From Pyrenula massariospora (Eukaryota; Ascomycota; Eurotiomycetes; Pyrenulales; Pyrenulaceae): a stretch of DNA of 64,000 nt. Where the stretch lies: assembly GCA_021030905.1 (NCBI GenBank), contig JAGFMI010000009.1, forward strand, positions 1,054,001 to 1,118,000, read 5' to 3'. Positions 18,240 to 30,510 of the stretch are shown here, piece after piece (position 1 is the first letter of the stretch; each line of letters opens with the position of its first letter). Below the pieces are notes generated by a model. That model was not told the origin of the DNA. It did no database searches and was given only the letters and a program-made list of their open reading frames with translations. The translations under genes were made by a program, and so were the position numbers.

Positions 18240-19685
18240 AGCGACAGAAAATTGCTAGCAAGGAGTGACTATGGGAAAATGAAGAGTAGACTTCCGTCTC
18301 GGGAAGGTCTAGGAGAAGAGAATAAGCAACTGAAACTTCCTTGGAGCTTGGTAGGAAACAAGAACTCGTAAGCCCTCTGGGCAAACCTTGACTTTATCAA
18401 TTTCAATGTTAATTCAAGTTATGGCACATCCGAATTGAAGGAGCCCGCGTTGGCCATGGCATGAGCCTCGTTAATATAAAATGTTTTGACATAGATGAAA
18501 TGCCCTACAAACATATGTCGTTTTGAAATTTCCCACCAATGGCAGGACTTCCCAATCTACGGGAAACATCTCATCTAGGAAGGAGAGGGCCCGCTTCAGA
18601 TCCGTGCGGAATCTCGGTTCACGGCAGTTTTAGGGCTTTCGATTGTCCATGTGGGGTATCTGACAGAATGATGTACCTTATTTGAAACAGAGCGAACAAA
18701 TTTCTCATCAATGGATCTTGTGCTCTTACGGGTAACGAAATCACCGACAATACTATGGCATGGCAAAGCCTTCTCCCCTACACTCGATCCATCCCCCTCT
18801 TCGCAATCAAAAGGGGGTGAACAACCAGAATCAACTGCTGGGTCGAGGCTTTGAAATTCAAATATCGTCTATGCAGAGAAACCCTCCTGCAGTTCGTGGA
18901 GCTGCAAGATCTGATTTTGTTCCACGAATCCAATCTCAGGCCCCGGTGCAGATAGCGCCGGGAGGAGGGGGCGGCCTTGTTTCGAAACTCTCTACCCCGG
19001 TGTCGATCTTCTCGGCATGCAATTCCCCAGATAAGGGTCTGGGCTGGGCCACCGTCTGTCAAGAGAGGAGTGTGCAAGTGGCAAATTTATCGAGAAGGCT
19101 TCACGGAATCGTAGAAAAGCTTGTACTCAAGATAAAAATTCCCAGAGTCTGGAGGAGGAGTAGAACGACAATCGTCTCCCTCCGCAAAGGCGTCATTTAT
19201 CAAAGTCAAGGCTTTATCTTCGCATAAGTGTGCAGAGAACGAAGTGATGGTCGTCTCGTTCACCTCAAAGAAACATTCTCAGCACTGCAGATTATTGGTA
19301 AAGGTTCATTGTGGGTGAGAACTGGACGAAGTCGTCTCGCTCCAGGTCTCTCTCTACCGGCTATTCACGATGCGGGACAAAATCCACGGCCCAGTGCCCT
19401 CCTAAAATCGTGAAGGTGCGAGTTCGATTGTACAGCGCAATCGAAGAGCGAATCTTCGGCTCTACCAAGGCTGTTCCGTAAGGCATGACATGTGAGAAAA
19501 TAAACCCAAGCGTGCATAGACTCAATCGTAGTTGGTACACCACTGGCAAGATTTCCTTGTGGACTGGAAGCACGACATTTTTCCACCGGGTGAAGCATGG
19601 CTGCGAAGCTGCTCAAAATTCCCAAACTCCCCTGTACACATGCACCCCAGTATCATCATCTCTTGTCTCGCCTCACTCCGCCTTA
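18240..19685. other. Intergenic region, no gene seen
   Basis: About 1.45 kb upstream of the polygalacturonase and downstream of NudC. It must hold the polygalacturonase promoter, but I could not support a specific regulator site. Open frames here are short and lack protein character. Confidence 0.5.
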
Positions 19686-20376
19686 TCACCCCATCTTCAC
19701 CTGGCTAAAATCCATCTCCGGGTGCTGCTCCATAAACTTCTTCAACTGATCCTGCTTCTGCTGCTCCTCGCTGGTCGGCTTCCCCTGCCTCTTCATCTCC
19801 TGGTCGTACATCATCTTCTCCACCATCCCCCTCGTCTCACCGTCCAGGTCGCTCAGCTTCGAGTTTTCCGGCTGGATCTTGCTGACGTCGATCTTCGGCG
19901 CGGACGTCACGACGTGCGCCCACCACGAGGACTTGTCCGTCTTGTCGAGGTGGATCGAGATTTCTTTGGCGTTGGAGGAGGTAGATGTGAGTGTCCAGGT
20001 GGATTCGTCGACGTGGATGGGGTGGGGGAAGGGGCCCTTTGAGTGGAGACGAGTCAGCCTTAATCCAGATCCCCTCGAACTCGACAAAGTATTCTCTCTT
20101 TCAGTAGTTGTTTGGAGCGTTCGAACTCACCTCCAAGATAGGCTCTTTCCCTTTCACCCCGACGTATATACTCTGCTTCTTGATCTCGACCTTCAGATCC
20201 CGCCCCTTCAAGTGACCATCCACTGGCGCTGTTATGTCAAGGTCTCCAATTGTCTGTGTCCATTTGTAGGGTAGTTTCGCTTGTTCTTCATCTTCTCTCT
20301 TCTTAGCTTCGGCGTCCTGACGTTCGCGCTCTGACGGGGTAGGGGAGGATGGTCGGTCGGTGGAAGACTCTGGCAT
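19686..20376 (-). CDS. nudC: Nuclear movement protein NudC
   Basis: Two exons, 19686-20036 and 20131-20376, with a 94-bp intron; the joined protein is 198 residues. The CS/p23-like domain starts with [16 protein letters not shown] near residue 37 and continues through [16 protein letters not shown] and, across the junction, EPILEGPFPHPI to the [15 protein letters not shown] segment. The C-terminus [13 protein letters not shown] is the conserved NudC ending. NudC is an Hsp90 co-chaperone-type protein needed with dynein/LIS1 for nuclear distribution in hyphae. The N-terminus is a short charged coiled-coil-like stretch ([18 protein letters not shown]). Length and motifs are normal for fungi. Confidence 0.95.
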
Positions 20377-20836
20377 GGTGGAGAGGGTTTGCGGAGAGGT
20401 GGAAGTGTGTTTTCAGGTGGGACAGGCTCAAGGCCAGGAGCTTCTGCTCATAAATAATTTTCAATTCAGGAAGTCAAGATCAAATTGAGTATAATCTCGA
20501 GAGCTTACCGCTAGAACAAATATGGACAGCTTTCAACATGTATTGATGTTACCGTAAATTTTCGAAGACTTGGAAAATCCACCGGGTGTGGGGTTGAGCC
20601 ATGTTGTGGGGGTGGAAATCTTGGCATTGACGGGGAAGGGTTCCATCAGGGGGGATGTTTAATCCGCTCAAGCCAGGTGTGATATCAAATATTGCTATTG
20701 ATGCTTCCAGTAAGGTAGAAGTCAACGAGGATATACGATTGGACGTTGAAAAATAGAATTTCATGCTTAGAATGAAGATTTTCTATCATAATCTAGCCTG
20801 TCTAACAACATGGCCCAACCTTCAGGAGTAGAATCT
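20377..20836. other. Intergenic region
   Basis: 460 bp holding the NudC upstream region and the GH3 3' flank. Nothing further is recognised. Confidence 0.4.
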
Positions 20837-23295
20837 CTATGAAACTGTGAATGTCGCATTGCCTCTTAGATCGAGTGAGCTGCTTCCAACCCAGACTGCA
20901 AAATCCCCGGGTTCGACAACATATTGCATCTTGACATTCCATAACCCCAGGTCATCCACATTCACCGGAATCTGCACAGTCTCACTTGACCCTTTTTTGA
21001 TCATGACCTTCTTGAAGCCCTTGAGTTGCCTATTCGGTACGGCGACGCTTGAGACCAAATCTTGAACATAAAGCTGCACAACCTCCTGGCCGTCGTAGTT
21101 GCCGGTATTCGTGACTGTCACACTTGCGGTGACGGTATCAGATGGACCAACATTCCGGGCAGAGAGCGAAACATTAGAATACTGGAAGGTGGTATAGGAT
21201 TTGCCGTAGCCGAACTCATACCATGGCACAGGACTGTTGAGAACGTATTGGTGTCCAAATTGGAGGGTGCCGTTGGAGGTCATCATTCCAGGATCAATAG
21301 GGCGGCCTGAATTCAAGTAATCGTAATAGCTAGGCATGGTGCCAACGTCACGTGGGAAGCTGACAGAGAGCTTTCCGCTAGGACTATAATCTCCGAACAA
21401 GATATCGGCAAGGGCATTGCCACCTTGCTCGGACGGATAGAACTGCTGGACAAGAGCAGAGGTGTAATTTGAGATCCAAGTCTCGGTGATTGGTTTCCCA
21501 CTGCTAAAAACAACCACGGTCGGAACACCTGTGTCCGCCACAGCTTTGACAAGGGGTGCTTGAGCACCGACGAGGTTGAGCGAGGCGACATCGACGTGTT
21601 CTCCAGTCGTTGCATTGAGGCCTGCCCATAAATAATATTGGTCCCGTGACCACGTGCCAACGACGACCACAGCAACATCGGCGGATTTAGCGGCAGCTTC
21701 GGCTTCCGCAAAGCCAGATTGATCATTGGACCACGGCTGGCAACCTTGCGCGTAGACCACACTCCCATTCCCAACAGCGGAGCGTATACCATCAAGAGGC
21801 GTTATACCGTGCTTGTACGAGTCTTTGACAACGTAATCGCCATACTTAGTAAATGATCAGCTAGAGTCAAGACAAGAATAAAGGGATTCTTACGTTCATA
21901 AAGCCATATGCCATAGGTCCAATGACTGCAACCTTCTTGCTCTTGGAAATGGGGAGTGTTTGCTCGTGATTTTCAAGCAAAACTATTGATTCTCGGTCAA
22001 TTGTTCTTGCTAGGTCTACATTTTGCGGTGTGTGAATCGTGCTATTTCTTTGATACGCAGAGACGGCCGGGTAAGGATTATCAAAGAGGCCTGACGTAAA
22101 CTTCGCCCATAGAAGACGTCCTACTGCGGTGTCGACAGTATCCATGTCAAGCTTCCCGGATGCGGTGAGATTGGCGATCGATCTATAGTTGAAGGATCCA
22201 CCACCCATCTCAACATCATTGCCGGCAGTCAAGCAGTATTGAGTAATGCAGGCCATATCACCATGAGCGCAAACTTTGAAAGCGTCCGCAACTCGATCTG
22301 TGGCTCCTGCATCGGAAGTAACCCAAGATTTATAGCCCCATTCCCCTCGAAGAATATCGGTCAAGGTATGGTGATCCGTAATCGCCGGAATTCCATCGTA
22401 AGAATGATAAGCAGACATGATGGACCATGCGCCTGCGTCGACGATGGCACGCTTGAATGAAGGCATCCATGTAGTCCGTAACTCTCGCTCCCCTCCGTGA
22501 ACAGGGGCAGTATTTAAGCCTCCTTCGGGGGCACTGAACCCGACAAAGTGTTTGACTGTGGCAGACACGTTCTTGCTCTGTAAACCTTTGATGTAGGAGT
22601 AAGAAATTTCACCGGCTAGGTACGGATCCTCCGAGTTTGTTTCTTCAACCCGACCATACCGGAGCTCTCGTGCCAGATCAGAGAGCGGTGCAAATAGTTG
22701 ACTTACGCCAAGTGCCGCAGATTCTGTCCCAATAACGGCGCCCATCTTCTCGATCAATTCAGGGTTGAAGGAGCAACCATAGGCAATTGGTGAGTTGAAT
22801 ATAGTCGCATTGCCGATCAGAAACCCGTGAATACCTTCTGTTTGCACAAATGCCGGTATACCGAGGCGAGTGCTGTTCAAGAGATAGTCTTGTCCATATT
22901 TGATGCCTTTCGTAAGCCAGTCCCAAGAAATTGGGTAACCAACGTAGAAAGAGCCAGCTTTGTACTGCATGTTGGCAACCACGCCGGAGTAGTTGAGGCT
23001 TCCATCAGTCGTGTTTAACCAGTTGGAGACATCGCCTGTCATGGTAAGATTGAATCCTATACATTATGCGAAATATCAGACCTTGCATCAATTGCCCAAT
23101 CTTTTCCTGCAGTGTCATTCTAGGCAGCAAATCCGCGACGCGCGCTTCCACGCTCGCAGATGGATCTCTGTAGATCGCGCCATCCAGCGAAGCATTATTT
23201 TGACGAGGCAGAAGCAATCCACGTCTTGCTTGAGCAACTGATGTGAGCGTAGCGAGAGACACGAGAGACACGAGGAAAGAAGTGAACGAAACCAT
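20837..23295 (-). CDS. Secreted GH3 beta-glucosidase/beta-xylosidase-type enzyme
   Basis: Three exons: 23082-23295, 21894-23035 and 20837-21844, with introns of 46 and 49 bp; the phases close perfectly to a 787-residue protein. A signal peptide (FLVSLVSLATLTSVAQA) is followed by a possible Lys/Arg processing site. The GH3 N-terminal barrel shows the TVKHFVGFS block (residues 231-239) and the nucleophile Asp313 in KSWVTSDAGAT. The second alpha/beta domain contains VVVVGTWSRDQ and the C-terminal fibronectin III-like domain begins near TASVTVTNTG. The enzyme should remove terminal glucose or xylose from plant oligosaccharides; sequence alone does not settle which. Many N-glycosylation sites fit secretion. 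The start was set at the Met that opens the signal peptide. Confidence 0.93.
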
Positions 23296-24222
23296 CTTGA
23301 AGCTCTGAACGACAGGAACAGAACCTTCGCACCTACCGAGAACACGGCCATTGTGGCCGTTCGCGTGAGTATATATTCCATTTGCGAGCCAAAATTTGTC
23401 TTGGTCTATGGTGAACCCTGAATCTAACGGGTTCCAGAGCCGAATGAAAACCTCGTGGTCAAGATAATTCATCTGATCTAGGAAATTTGGATGCAAACAA
23501 GGCCCCGCAGACCATGCGAGACGGAGAAATTCGTGAATGGCTCAAGGATCGTATGTGGGGATCCCAGGGGTGAGGCTCGGGGGTTCGGTATGATGAAAGC
23601 CATTGGATAGGGGTCAACATCCTGGTGCGAAGGCCTTTAGATCTCTTGATCTGGCAGGTGTCCGTATGGAGCGCGGGACTGTGTTCCTTGCACCCTGTGC
23701 GAATTGATCGATTATCGAGATGCTCACGAGGTTGATGGACTAGAATGCTTGCGAAGATCAGGGTGAGAGAAGAGAAAGAGTGGGTTGAGAAAAGCGGAAG
23801 GAAGAGGGGAAGGGGGAGAAATGAAGAGCAGCCCGGACCGTTCAGCGCCCAGATCTTGTGCCAAGACGCCGTTGGCCCATCCCTGTTCTGGCAGTAAATC
23901 TACTTTCTCGTCTACCAACGTGTTTCTGTCCTCACGAAATTTTGGCTTTACTTTTCTTCTGTGTAGAGATATCGTACTTGCTGTCTTTTTCTAAAGACTT
24001 GACGGCTCTGAGTTTAGATCTAGTGTAGTACATTTGCATATGACATCGCAACATGCCAACGTCAGCTGTTGAGTATCCTGTTCCCTCCCAGCACTCCTTC
24101 TCTCAACAACAATCCATCCCTATACCTTTCTTATGAGCCTCTTCCTAAGATTGGAGCCAACAGATCATCCTAAGCGTCGCTAGCATTGATGAAGGTCTAG
24201 GGAAACAATTTCCACTAATTGT
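23296..24222. other. Intergenic region with purine tract
   Basis: 927 bp between the GH3 start and the next gene's stop. It includes a long purine-rich run near 23757-23830 (mostly A/G on the + strand). No gene is recognised. Confidence 0.45.
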
Positions 24223-26980
24223 TTACTGGCCATTTGCGGGAGAAGCACGATGGTCTTGGGGATCATCTTCCAAGTCCAAGGAAGGTGTCGCGTCCGATCG
24301 AGAAGGAGCATTTGAGCTCAATATACTTCCAACCCAGTTCCGAGACCCCTCATTAGATAGAGTCGATGGTGGCCCGCTACGTTGAGCGCTCACTGTGGCC
24401 AAGTGATGAACAATCTCAAGACTCTGTGGTCGACTTGGGGATCTGGGTGGGAGCGGGATTGAGGATAAAATAGGACCCTGAGGACTTGACAGTGAGAAGG
24501 GAGGCCTAACTTCAGACTGCGTAGGTCCATTGGTGCTGCCTAGATTTTCTCGTTCAGATTCATTGAAACTTGACTTTTCAAGCGAGCCATTGGATTGTTC
24601 CTTTGCTCCGTAGACTAGCCGGGGATGCTCCGGGTCCGATGTATCCAGCGTCGCGAGCACTTCACGTGTTCTCGTCGTCGGTATAGACTCTGTTGTCCTA
24701 ATCCAAGTCCCCGCGCCAATACCTTCGTGAGCCAGTCGCTGCAACTGTAGCGTTTCATTGGTTATCCATTCAAGCTGTTGGTATAAGTCTCCACGATTTC
24801 CACGACATCGCCGAATGAGTCTAAGCAAAGGCTCAATGATAGTTTCAAGAAGGATAATAGAGCATCCAAGAATAAGAGTGATACAGAGCCCAAGGACACT
24901 GAAAGAAGTGTGTGACGCGCTCCGGACTTTCTGTTCAAATTAGCAAGATCCTTGAGACTATGATGCTCGAGGTCGATGCTCCAGAGGTAGCATTAGATGA
25001 TGGGAAAGTTTGGGATACGCTTACCTGATTTTTACATACTTCCCTCGCGGCATTGTTCGGAGGCTTAATGACATACTTTTGTATAGAAGAATCCGAAGGA
25101 CCTGTTGCAAACTCCACAGTAATTCGCTGCATTTTAGCCATTGTTATAGCTTGCCAATGCTCCACCTCCTGTTGCCACTGATTTGCTGGAAGAGGGCTTT
25201 GTATACCATCATAGAAGGAGTCTCTCGCAAGCAATGCATTGGGCCCCAGGGTAGTAACTATGCCATATATAGTACTGTCTAAAATCTCGTTATCTGTGAT
25301 CCAACGAGCGAGTGAATACCTTTGTCTATCCGTGACGGTCAAGTTCATGGCAAGATTTATAGCTGGTACCCATGCCATTAGTGGTGTGCATTTATCTTTA
25401 CTGAGACAGAATTGTGTTTGCTCTGCGCAACCAAGAACATGGACTGGCCCGTCAAATAAATACATTTCCCTTAGATGGCCCGGCGTGAGTGCAATGCTCG
25501 CATTCTTAGCCCTGTGAGCGGCAAAAAAATCATCGTTGACTGGCTGGATAAATGCCATAGAGTTCGCCATTAGAAAAAACAACGTGATATCGGCATCATC
25601 GCGTAGAAGAGCTGGGATCGGTTTAAAATCTGGATATGAAGACTGCGGCTGGGATATATGGACCCTATGTTCTACTTAGTGAGGAGATTCTTCATTAATT
25701 TAATGGAGGAAACCAACCCAATATTGTATTCCGTAAGGCTTTCAGGCGCATTGACAGGCCACGTCCACGTGACCGAGTCATTGGTGTGAGTCCCAGCTGA
25801 TTGGCTGCCATAAAGTAGATTGACGACACTCAAATTTCCAGCTAGACTATCCTCATAAAATGTAACTTGCTCATAACCCTCTGTACGTAAAGGTCCGCAC
25901 TCGAGAACGCTACGATAAGTAAAACGATCTTTCGGTGCTGAATTTAGACCAAAGTGGTCATGAGAATCAATCATTCCAGAGTCAATACGGATATTCGTAG
26001 AATTTTGTAAACAGATGGCATTGTTTCCGGGGAATGGGCAATCTGTTGCAGAAACTGTTCGAGGAATTTCTTTCACAGCAAAGATAGAACATTCTTGCTC
26101 AGCGGTTGTATTTCCATAGCATTGCTGAGCGTATGCGGCGCTCGCCGTCGCCAATTTTGCCGAATAAGGTTCAATGTCAACAGCAAAAGTCTCGACATCA
26201 ATATCTCCCTGAATTGTTCCACAATTAGGACTGGATATCAAGACCTCATCCGCCGTCACCGTAGAAATCTGTGATCATCCGTGGTCGTTAGCGTAAGTAT
26301 TAGAACATTCCCACACAATCAGAAATAAGTACAACTGCACAGGTCGTATCCGGGAAATCCAGTGCCTGAGTCCCGTATATAAGCGTTCATGAAAACAGTA
26401 TTTACCTTGGACGACATAACTGATGCAACAGAGAAGCCAGCCGTCAAAACAATGGTAATGCCAATGAGCGGAACAATCTCTAGCAGGACCCTCCGAAAAC
26501 CACCCCGAAAGTTCAACGCTAACTTCAAAAAGTATTGCAAGCCAACCCAACTGGTATCGGCAACGCGCAAAGTCGCCTGACGCTGATGGTAGAACGAGTC
26601 TTGTGGTGTAGGGGTGGATAGAATCCTATGTGCCACGAAACAGAATAGTCTCCAAAAGCTTCTACCGACCACAGTGATGAACAGAGCCAGAAAAGCGATT
26701 AACAGACCACCATCACGTTTGGTGAGGGTGATTGTCGCGCCTCTATTTCACTGATGTTAGTCTAGACTCAATTCGTAGTCTTTAGTCGAAAGATGTCAAG
26801 CTTGAGGAAGATCACCAAAGAAATCATACGCGGCGGCAAGTATATCAGGAAATTGGCCCTTTAACACGAAGGCTCTCTAAAGAAAATGAGAAAATACCGG
26901 ATAGGGCCATGGGACCAGTTGGTCCATAGTCCAATATAGATAGACGAGTCCGAGACGCTATTGACAGCAGCGTCACTCAT
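24223..26980 (-). CDS. Orphan fungal multi-exon membrane protein
   Basis: Five exons by hand: 26898-26980, 26406-26742, 25718-26268, 25025-25664 and 24223-24930; phases agree throughout and give a 772-residue protein starting MSDAAVNSVSDSS. The early segment IGLWTNWSHGPIRGATITL, followed by a DGGLLIAFLALFITVVGRSF span, is typical of a widespread uncharacterised Pezizomycotina family; a second span is near residues 115-137. A large N-glycosylated, Cys-containing ectodomain follows, then the block DADITLFFLMANSMAFIQPV, a last span near 548-568 (VLGLCITLILGCSIILLETI) and a ~200-residue cytosolic Ser/Pro-rich tail. No enzymatic motif is visible. Topology resembles a surface receptor or scaffold, but that is inference. 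Introns of 155, 137, 53 and 92 bp lie between the exons. Confidence 0.75.
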
Positions 26981-28982
26981 CTCGAGTTCTTGATTAACTG
27001 TAAGAGTAATCTGGAAAAGACTTTGCGCAGCAGAAACATGTGGTAAGGTCCCAAGCTGGCTATCTATCTGGCCCTCAAAACATGAAGTATTGTTGATATG
27101 CCTATGTCGATACCGCCTGGTGGGAACTGAGAAGAGAAGCTCAGCTTGCCAGAAGCTTGGTTTTGGATGTTTGGAAAGGAATTCGGAAGCCAGACCACTG
27201 AAAATTGATGGGGCTGGAAGTGCTTTGTTTAAGTTTCGTGACTCGAGCCTCGAGGGCTCTTCAGCTTTGACCGCAGTTGAGAGTTCATTTCTGCAGACCC
27301 CAAAAAGGTCCTAATACGGATAGGCTGGCATGGTATATGATAAGCCAGACCGCTTCCTTGATGCTGATTGAACCAGTTTCAAGCATTGTAGCACAAGAGC
27401 CTCGTCCTAGAACCTGCTGTTTCAGCTCTGGCGCCTACTCAGTTCTAATGGTTTGATGCTTCGGGCGGCTATTGATCGGCATGACTTTGGGAAGAGAATT
27501 CTATTTTTAAGTTAGGAACTATGGCAAGGGCTCTCGATATACTTTAGGCCATTGGTCGATTTAGCAAAGCACTGTTAAGACACCGAATCATGGCATTGCG
27601 CCGCCAAGTAAAATCAAGAGACTTTACCGAGGCTGCTTAAAGACTTCAGGTTTGAAATACCTCAACCAACGAAGACAGGTAATTTTAAGCCTCAGCTCTC
27701 ATGTCACAATAACTTAGTTCTCAAAATTGCCGGTTCTAGGATGCCTATTAATGCTTTAAATACCCTAGATATTGATGTACCAAAGCGAGAATGCTCGCCC
27801 CCCTCGAGTCAAGGTAATGCCAAGGCCAAAGCCTGATCAGCCCCCAAATCCAGGACAACGGATCTGCCTACACACATTCTACAAATATCCTGCATATCTC
27901 CTGCACATATTCTGCACGCCAGACGCTGCTTCCCGGATTGTGAAATACGTCATACTGGTCTGCTCCTCACCACATCTACGAGCCTAAAATAGGAATGCGA
28001 TGATCTTAACGACAGCCCTCTTCATGACACCATTTTCCTCCAGTGGGATAGCGACTCGAAACATTGTCAATTTCTGCCGGAACTGCCTTTTCAGAGGCTG
28101 TACGTCACCTGATGTTCATGCATGAAATATATCCTTCGTTCAGTGCCATAGACTTGCCGGCTCAGCTACTTCCCGCAACAGGATTTGAGAGTTAGGAGCG
28201 AAAAGGATTGCATTTCACAGCTCAGTGAAATTAACCAATCGTACTCGTTACTTTGTGCATTTTATTGCCTTTTGCTTATAAGCTGCGAGAACCCTGCCTC
28301 CTGGCAAAGCTCGTGACAGTAACAATCATTCCCAGAATCACTATACTCGGAGACCAGATCCAATTCTCGCGACATGGCTATGCGAGGGGTTTTTGATCTT
28401 TTCGAAGGACAGTGTTGATCGCGTAGCATATGACGAAATGGCCTTTGCGCCGTTGAGTACCTTCTACATTACGGCCTGGGTAATGTTCATTGTGAAATGG
28501 TAAGCCAGGCGGATTTGGGATGGCGGGGAACCATGTATTCGCCTCCATTGCGGGAGGCTCCATCTGGTGGTTGCACTTCTTGGTCCATTGGTACCAAAGA
28601 ATCCACCACCTTGTGAATGTTAGCAAGTCACCCATTACCCCGATAGGACGCTGTGAAAGATTCCCTGGTACTAGGCAGAATGTAGGCAGGGCTGGGATGG
28701 CTAAGCAGCGTGCGACCGGGGGCAAAGGCACCGAAAAGCAGCGCCAGAGGCTTCTCTTTTCGGTGGTCGTTGCTCCTGTAATTCTCGTTCTATTGATAAT
28801 GCTAAAGCAGCGTTGGCCGGTGAGACAAAATTAAAGGTCGGTCGCTGCACATCCACTGGGGGTACTAGGACAATGATAGTGATTATCCGGAAGGATAATA
28901 AAACCAGTGCTGGATATGTCGTAGATGGAAAATTTCGGGCAGCCATTATGTTGGCTTAAACATCCAATAGATCTACTGTTTC
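26981..28982. other. 2-kb gene-poor region
   Basis: The largest gap in the window. Short open frames exist on both strands, for example around 28378-28834, where both strands stay open for about 100 codons, but none has recognisable motifs or convincing splice structure. I saw no repeat pair or terminal inverted repeats here. Confidence 0.4.
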
Positions 28983-29987
28983 CTATGTCCCTTGCTCCAG
29001 CCAGTACTCGTCCAACACTTCTTGCGTCAATTTCCAGGCCCAATGTAGACATGTCTGATGCATCACTGGACTAACTTGGACCAAGCCACCCTCCAAATCT
29101 TCATCGTTATCTGGATCACATACCGTCCTGACTCTCTCCATTCCATACCTCTTCATCAGCATTCTCCTCCATCTTCCTGTCTCACCAACGCACTTCCTCC
29201 ACCTACCAACCTGCCTCTCATCATCATCACATCTCCGTCCCTGATAAAACCGACAATACCACTGGAACCACCCTCTAATATCCCATTCATGGTCAATCCA
29301 CCCCTGAGCCTCCCATTCTTCAATGCTTTGCCCGCATGACACGCCATAGCGGTTGACTGCCGGATCATATGTCTTACTTGCAACATACCTTTCAACATCT
29401 AGCCCATCCAACCATTCACCTGGTAACTCCTCCCAGTCTCCCTCCACTAAGATCCCTAATCTCTTCGAAACGTAAGGCCTAAAGTACGCCCCTCCAAACG
29501 AGCCTGCTCGTAGAATCTCCTCCGGCGTCCTATTTGGCTTGAACTCCGGATGCGAGACGAAATGAAGGGTGCCGTCTGCGTCTCTCCTTGGAGCCCGCGC
29601 AGATGCCTTCCAAGTTGACCATCCTGCCCGTAACTCCTCTGCATTTTTCTTGGGTATAAGCGATTCTGGAGAAGGTGTTGGGTAGTCATGCTTGACGGCT
29701 GGACGGGGTTTTGCAGGACGCGGTCGTGCGCGGGGCAATGGAAGGTCGTCGTAGTTGTCTGGTAACTGCTCTTGTTTTACGGAGGTCTCTGAATTTTGTT
29801 GGGCGGAGATGCGGGCTGATGAGCGGGTAGGAGCAATGTACTGGGAGAGCTTGCGCTTTTTAGATGGTGGATTTGAAGATGTCTTTGCGGGCTTGGGTTT
29901 TTGAGGAAGAGGATGAATGTTCAAATTGGCAAGGAGTGCTTGTTGTTGACGTATGTTCTCTAGGCGCTGCGCCTCCAATGAGGTCAT
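28983..29987 (-). CDS. Conserved fungal protein with RAGSFGG-x-FRP / WYCRFYQGRR motifs
   Basis: A 334-residue single-exon protein. The N-terminal half is basic and Pro-rich with nuclear-localisation-like runs (PPSKKRKLSQ near residue 40) and a short coiled-coil opening (LEAQRLENIRQQQALLANL). The C-terminal half contains the conserved blocks LRAGSFGGAYFRPY, NRYGVSCGQSIEEWEAQGWI and WFQWYCRFYQGRR followed by DDERQVGRW. This set recurs in many fungal hypothetical proteins and some viral and protist ones; I know no established function. Nuclear location is inferred. A Trp/Cys-rich C-terminus ends the protein. The gene looks intact. Confidence 0.75.
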   Translation of the reverse strand: MTSLEAQRLENIRQQQALLANLNIHPLPQKPKPAKTSSNPPSKKRKLSQYIAPTRSSARISAQQNSETSVKQEQLPDNYDDLPLPRARPRPAKPRPAVKHDYPTPSPESLIPKKNAEELRAGWSTWKASARAPRRDADGTLHFVSHPEFKPNRTPEEILRAGSFGGAYFRPYVSKRLGILVEGDWEELPGEWLDGLDVERYVASKTYDPAVNRYGVSCGQSIEEWEAQGWIDHEWDIRGWFQWYCRFYQGRRCDDDERQVGRWRKCVGETGRWRRMLMKRYGMERVRTVCDPDNDEDLEGGLVQVSPVMHQTCLHWAWKLTQEVLDEYWLEQGT

Positions 29988-30510
29988 GATGGATTAAGAT
30001 GATCAGAGACAACAATGAGCGAAGCTGGATAATTGGAATGCCTACAGCTCATAGAGATCTCTCCAGGGCATACAGAGCGAAAGTTGTAAAATGATTGACA
30101 ACAAGAAGAGACGCGACTTCGCGTAGCTGGTGACGTCACACACTGCCAAGAACCAAACTCGGGATTTTTGGGTTTTTTTGAGTACAAATCAATTCTGTAA
30201 TAATAACAATATCTACTAACGTCTTAGCAGCCGAAATTCCATGATGTGTTATAGATATTTAATACATGGGCGCATGGCTCAGGCCTACAGAAGACGCCGG
30301 AGAACCTTCAAAGATTGCCGTAAGTGGAAATATTGATTTAATAAGTCTCGGCTCACAGAGCGCTCAGGTCAAGGCAGAACCTGGGCGAGCACTGGCTCAA
30401 AGCATGGAATTCAACGCCGACCATTTACATTAGGAGCTCATATCGTGTATACCTCAAGGTGAAGCTTCGAATCCATCCTTAATGTCGTCTATTGTTGATA
30501 ATTCGCTCCA
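29988..30510. other. Intergenic region
   Basis: 523 bp, AT-rich, between two minus-strand genes. No gene or repeat is recognised. Confidence 0.45.
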
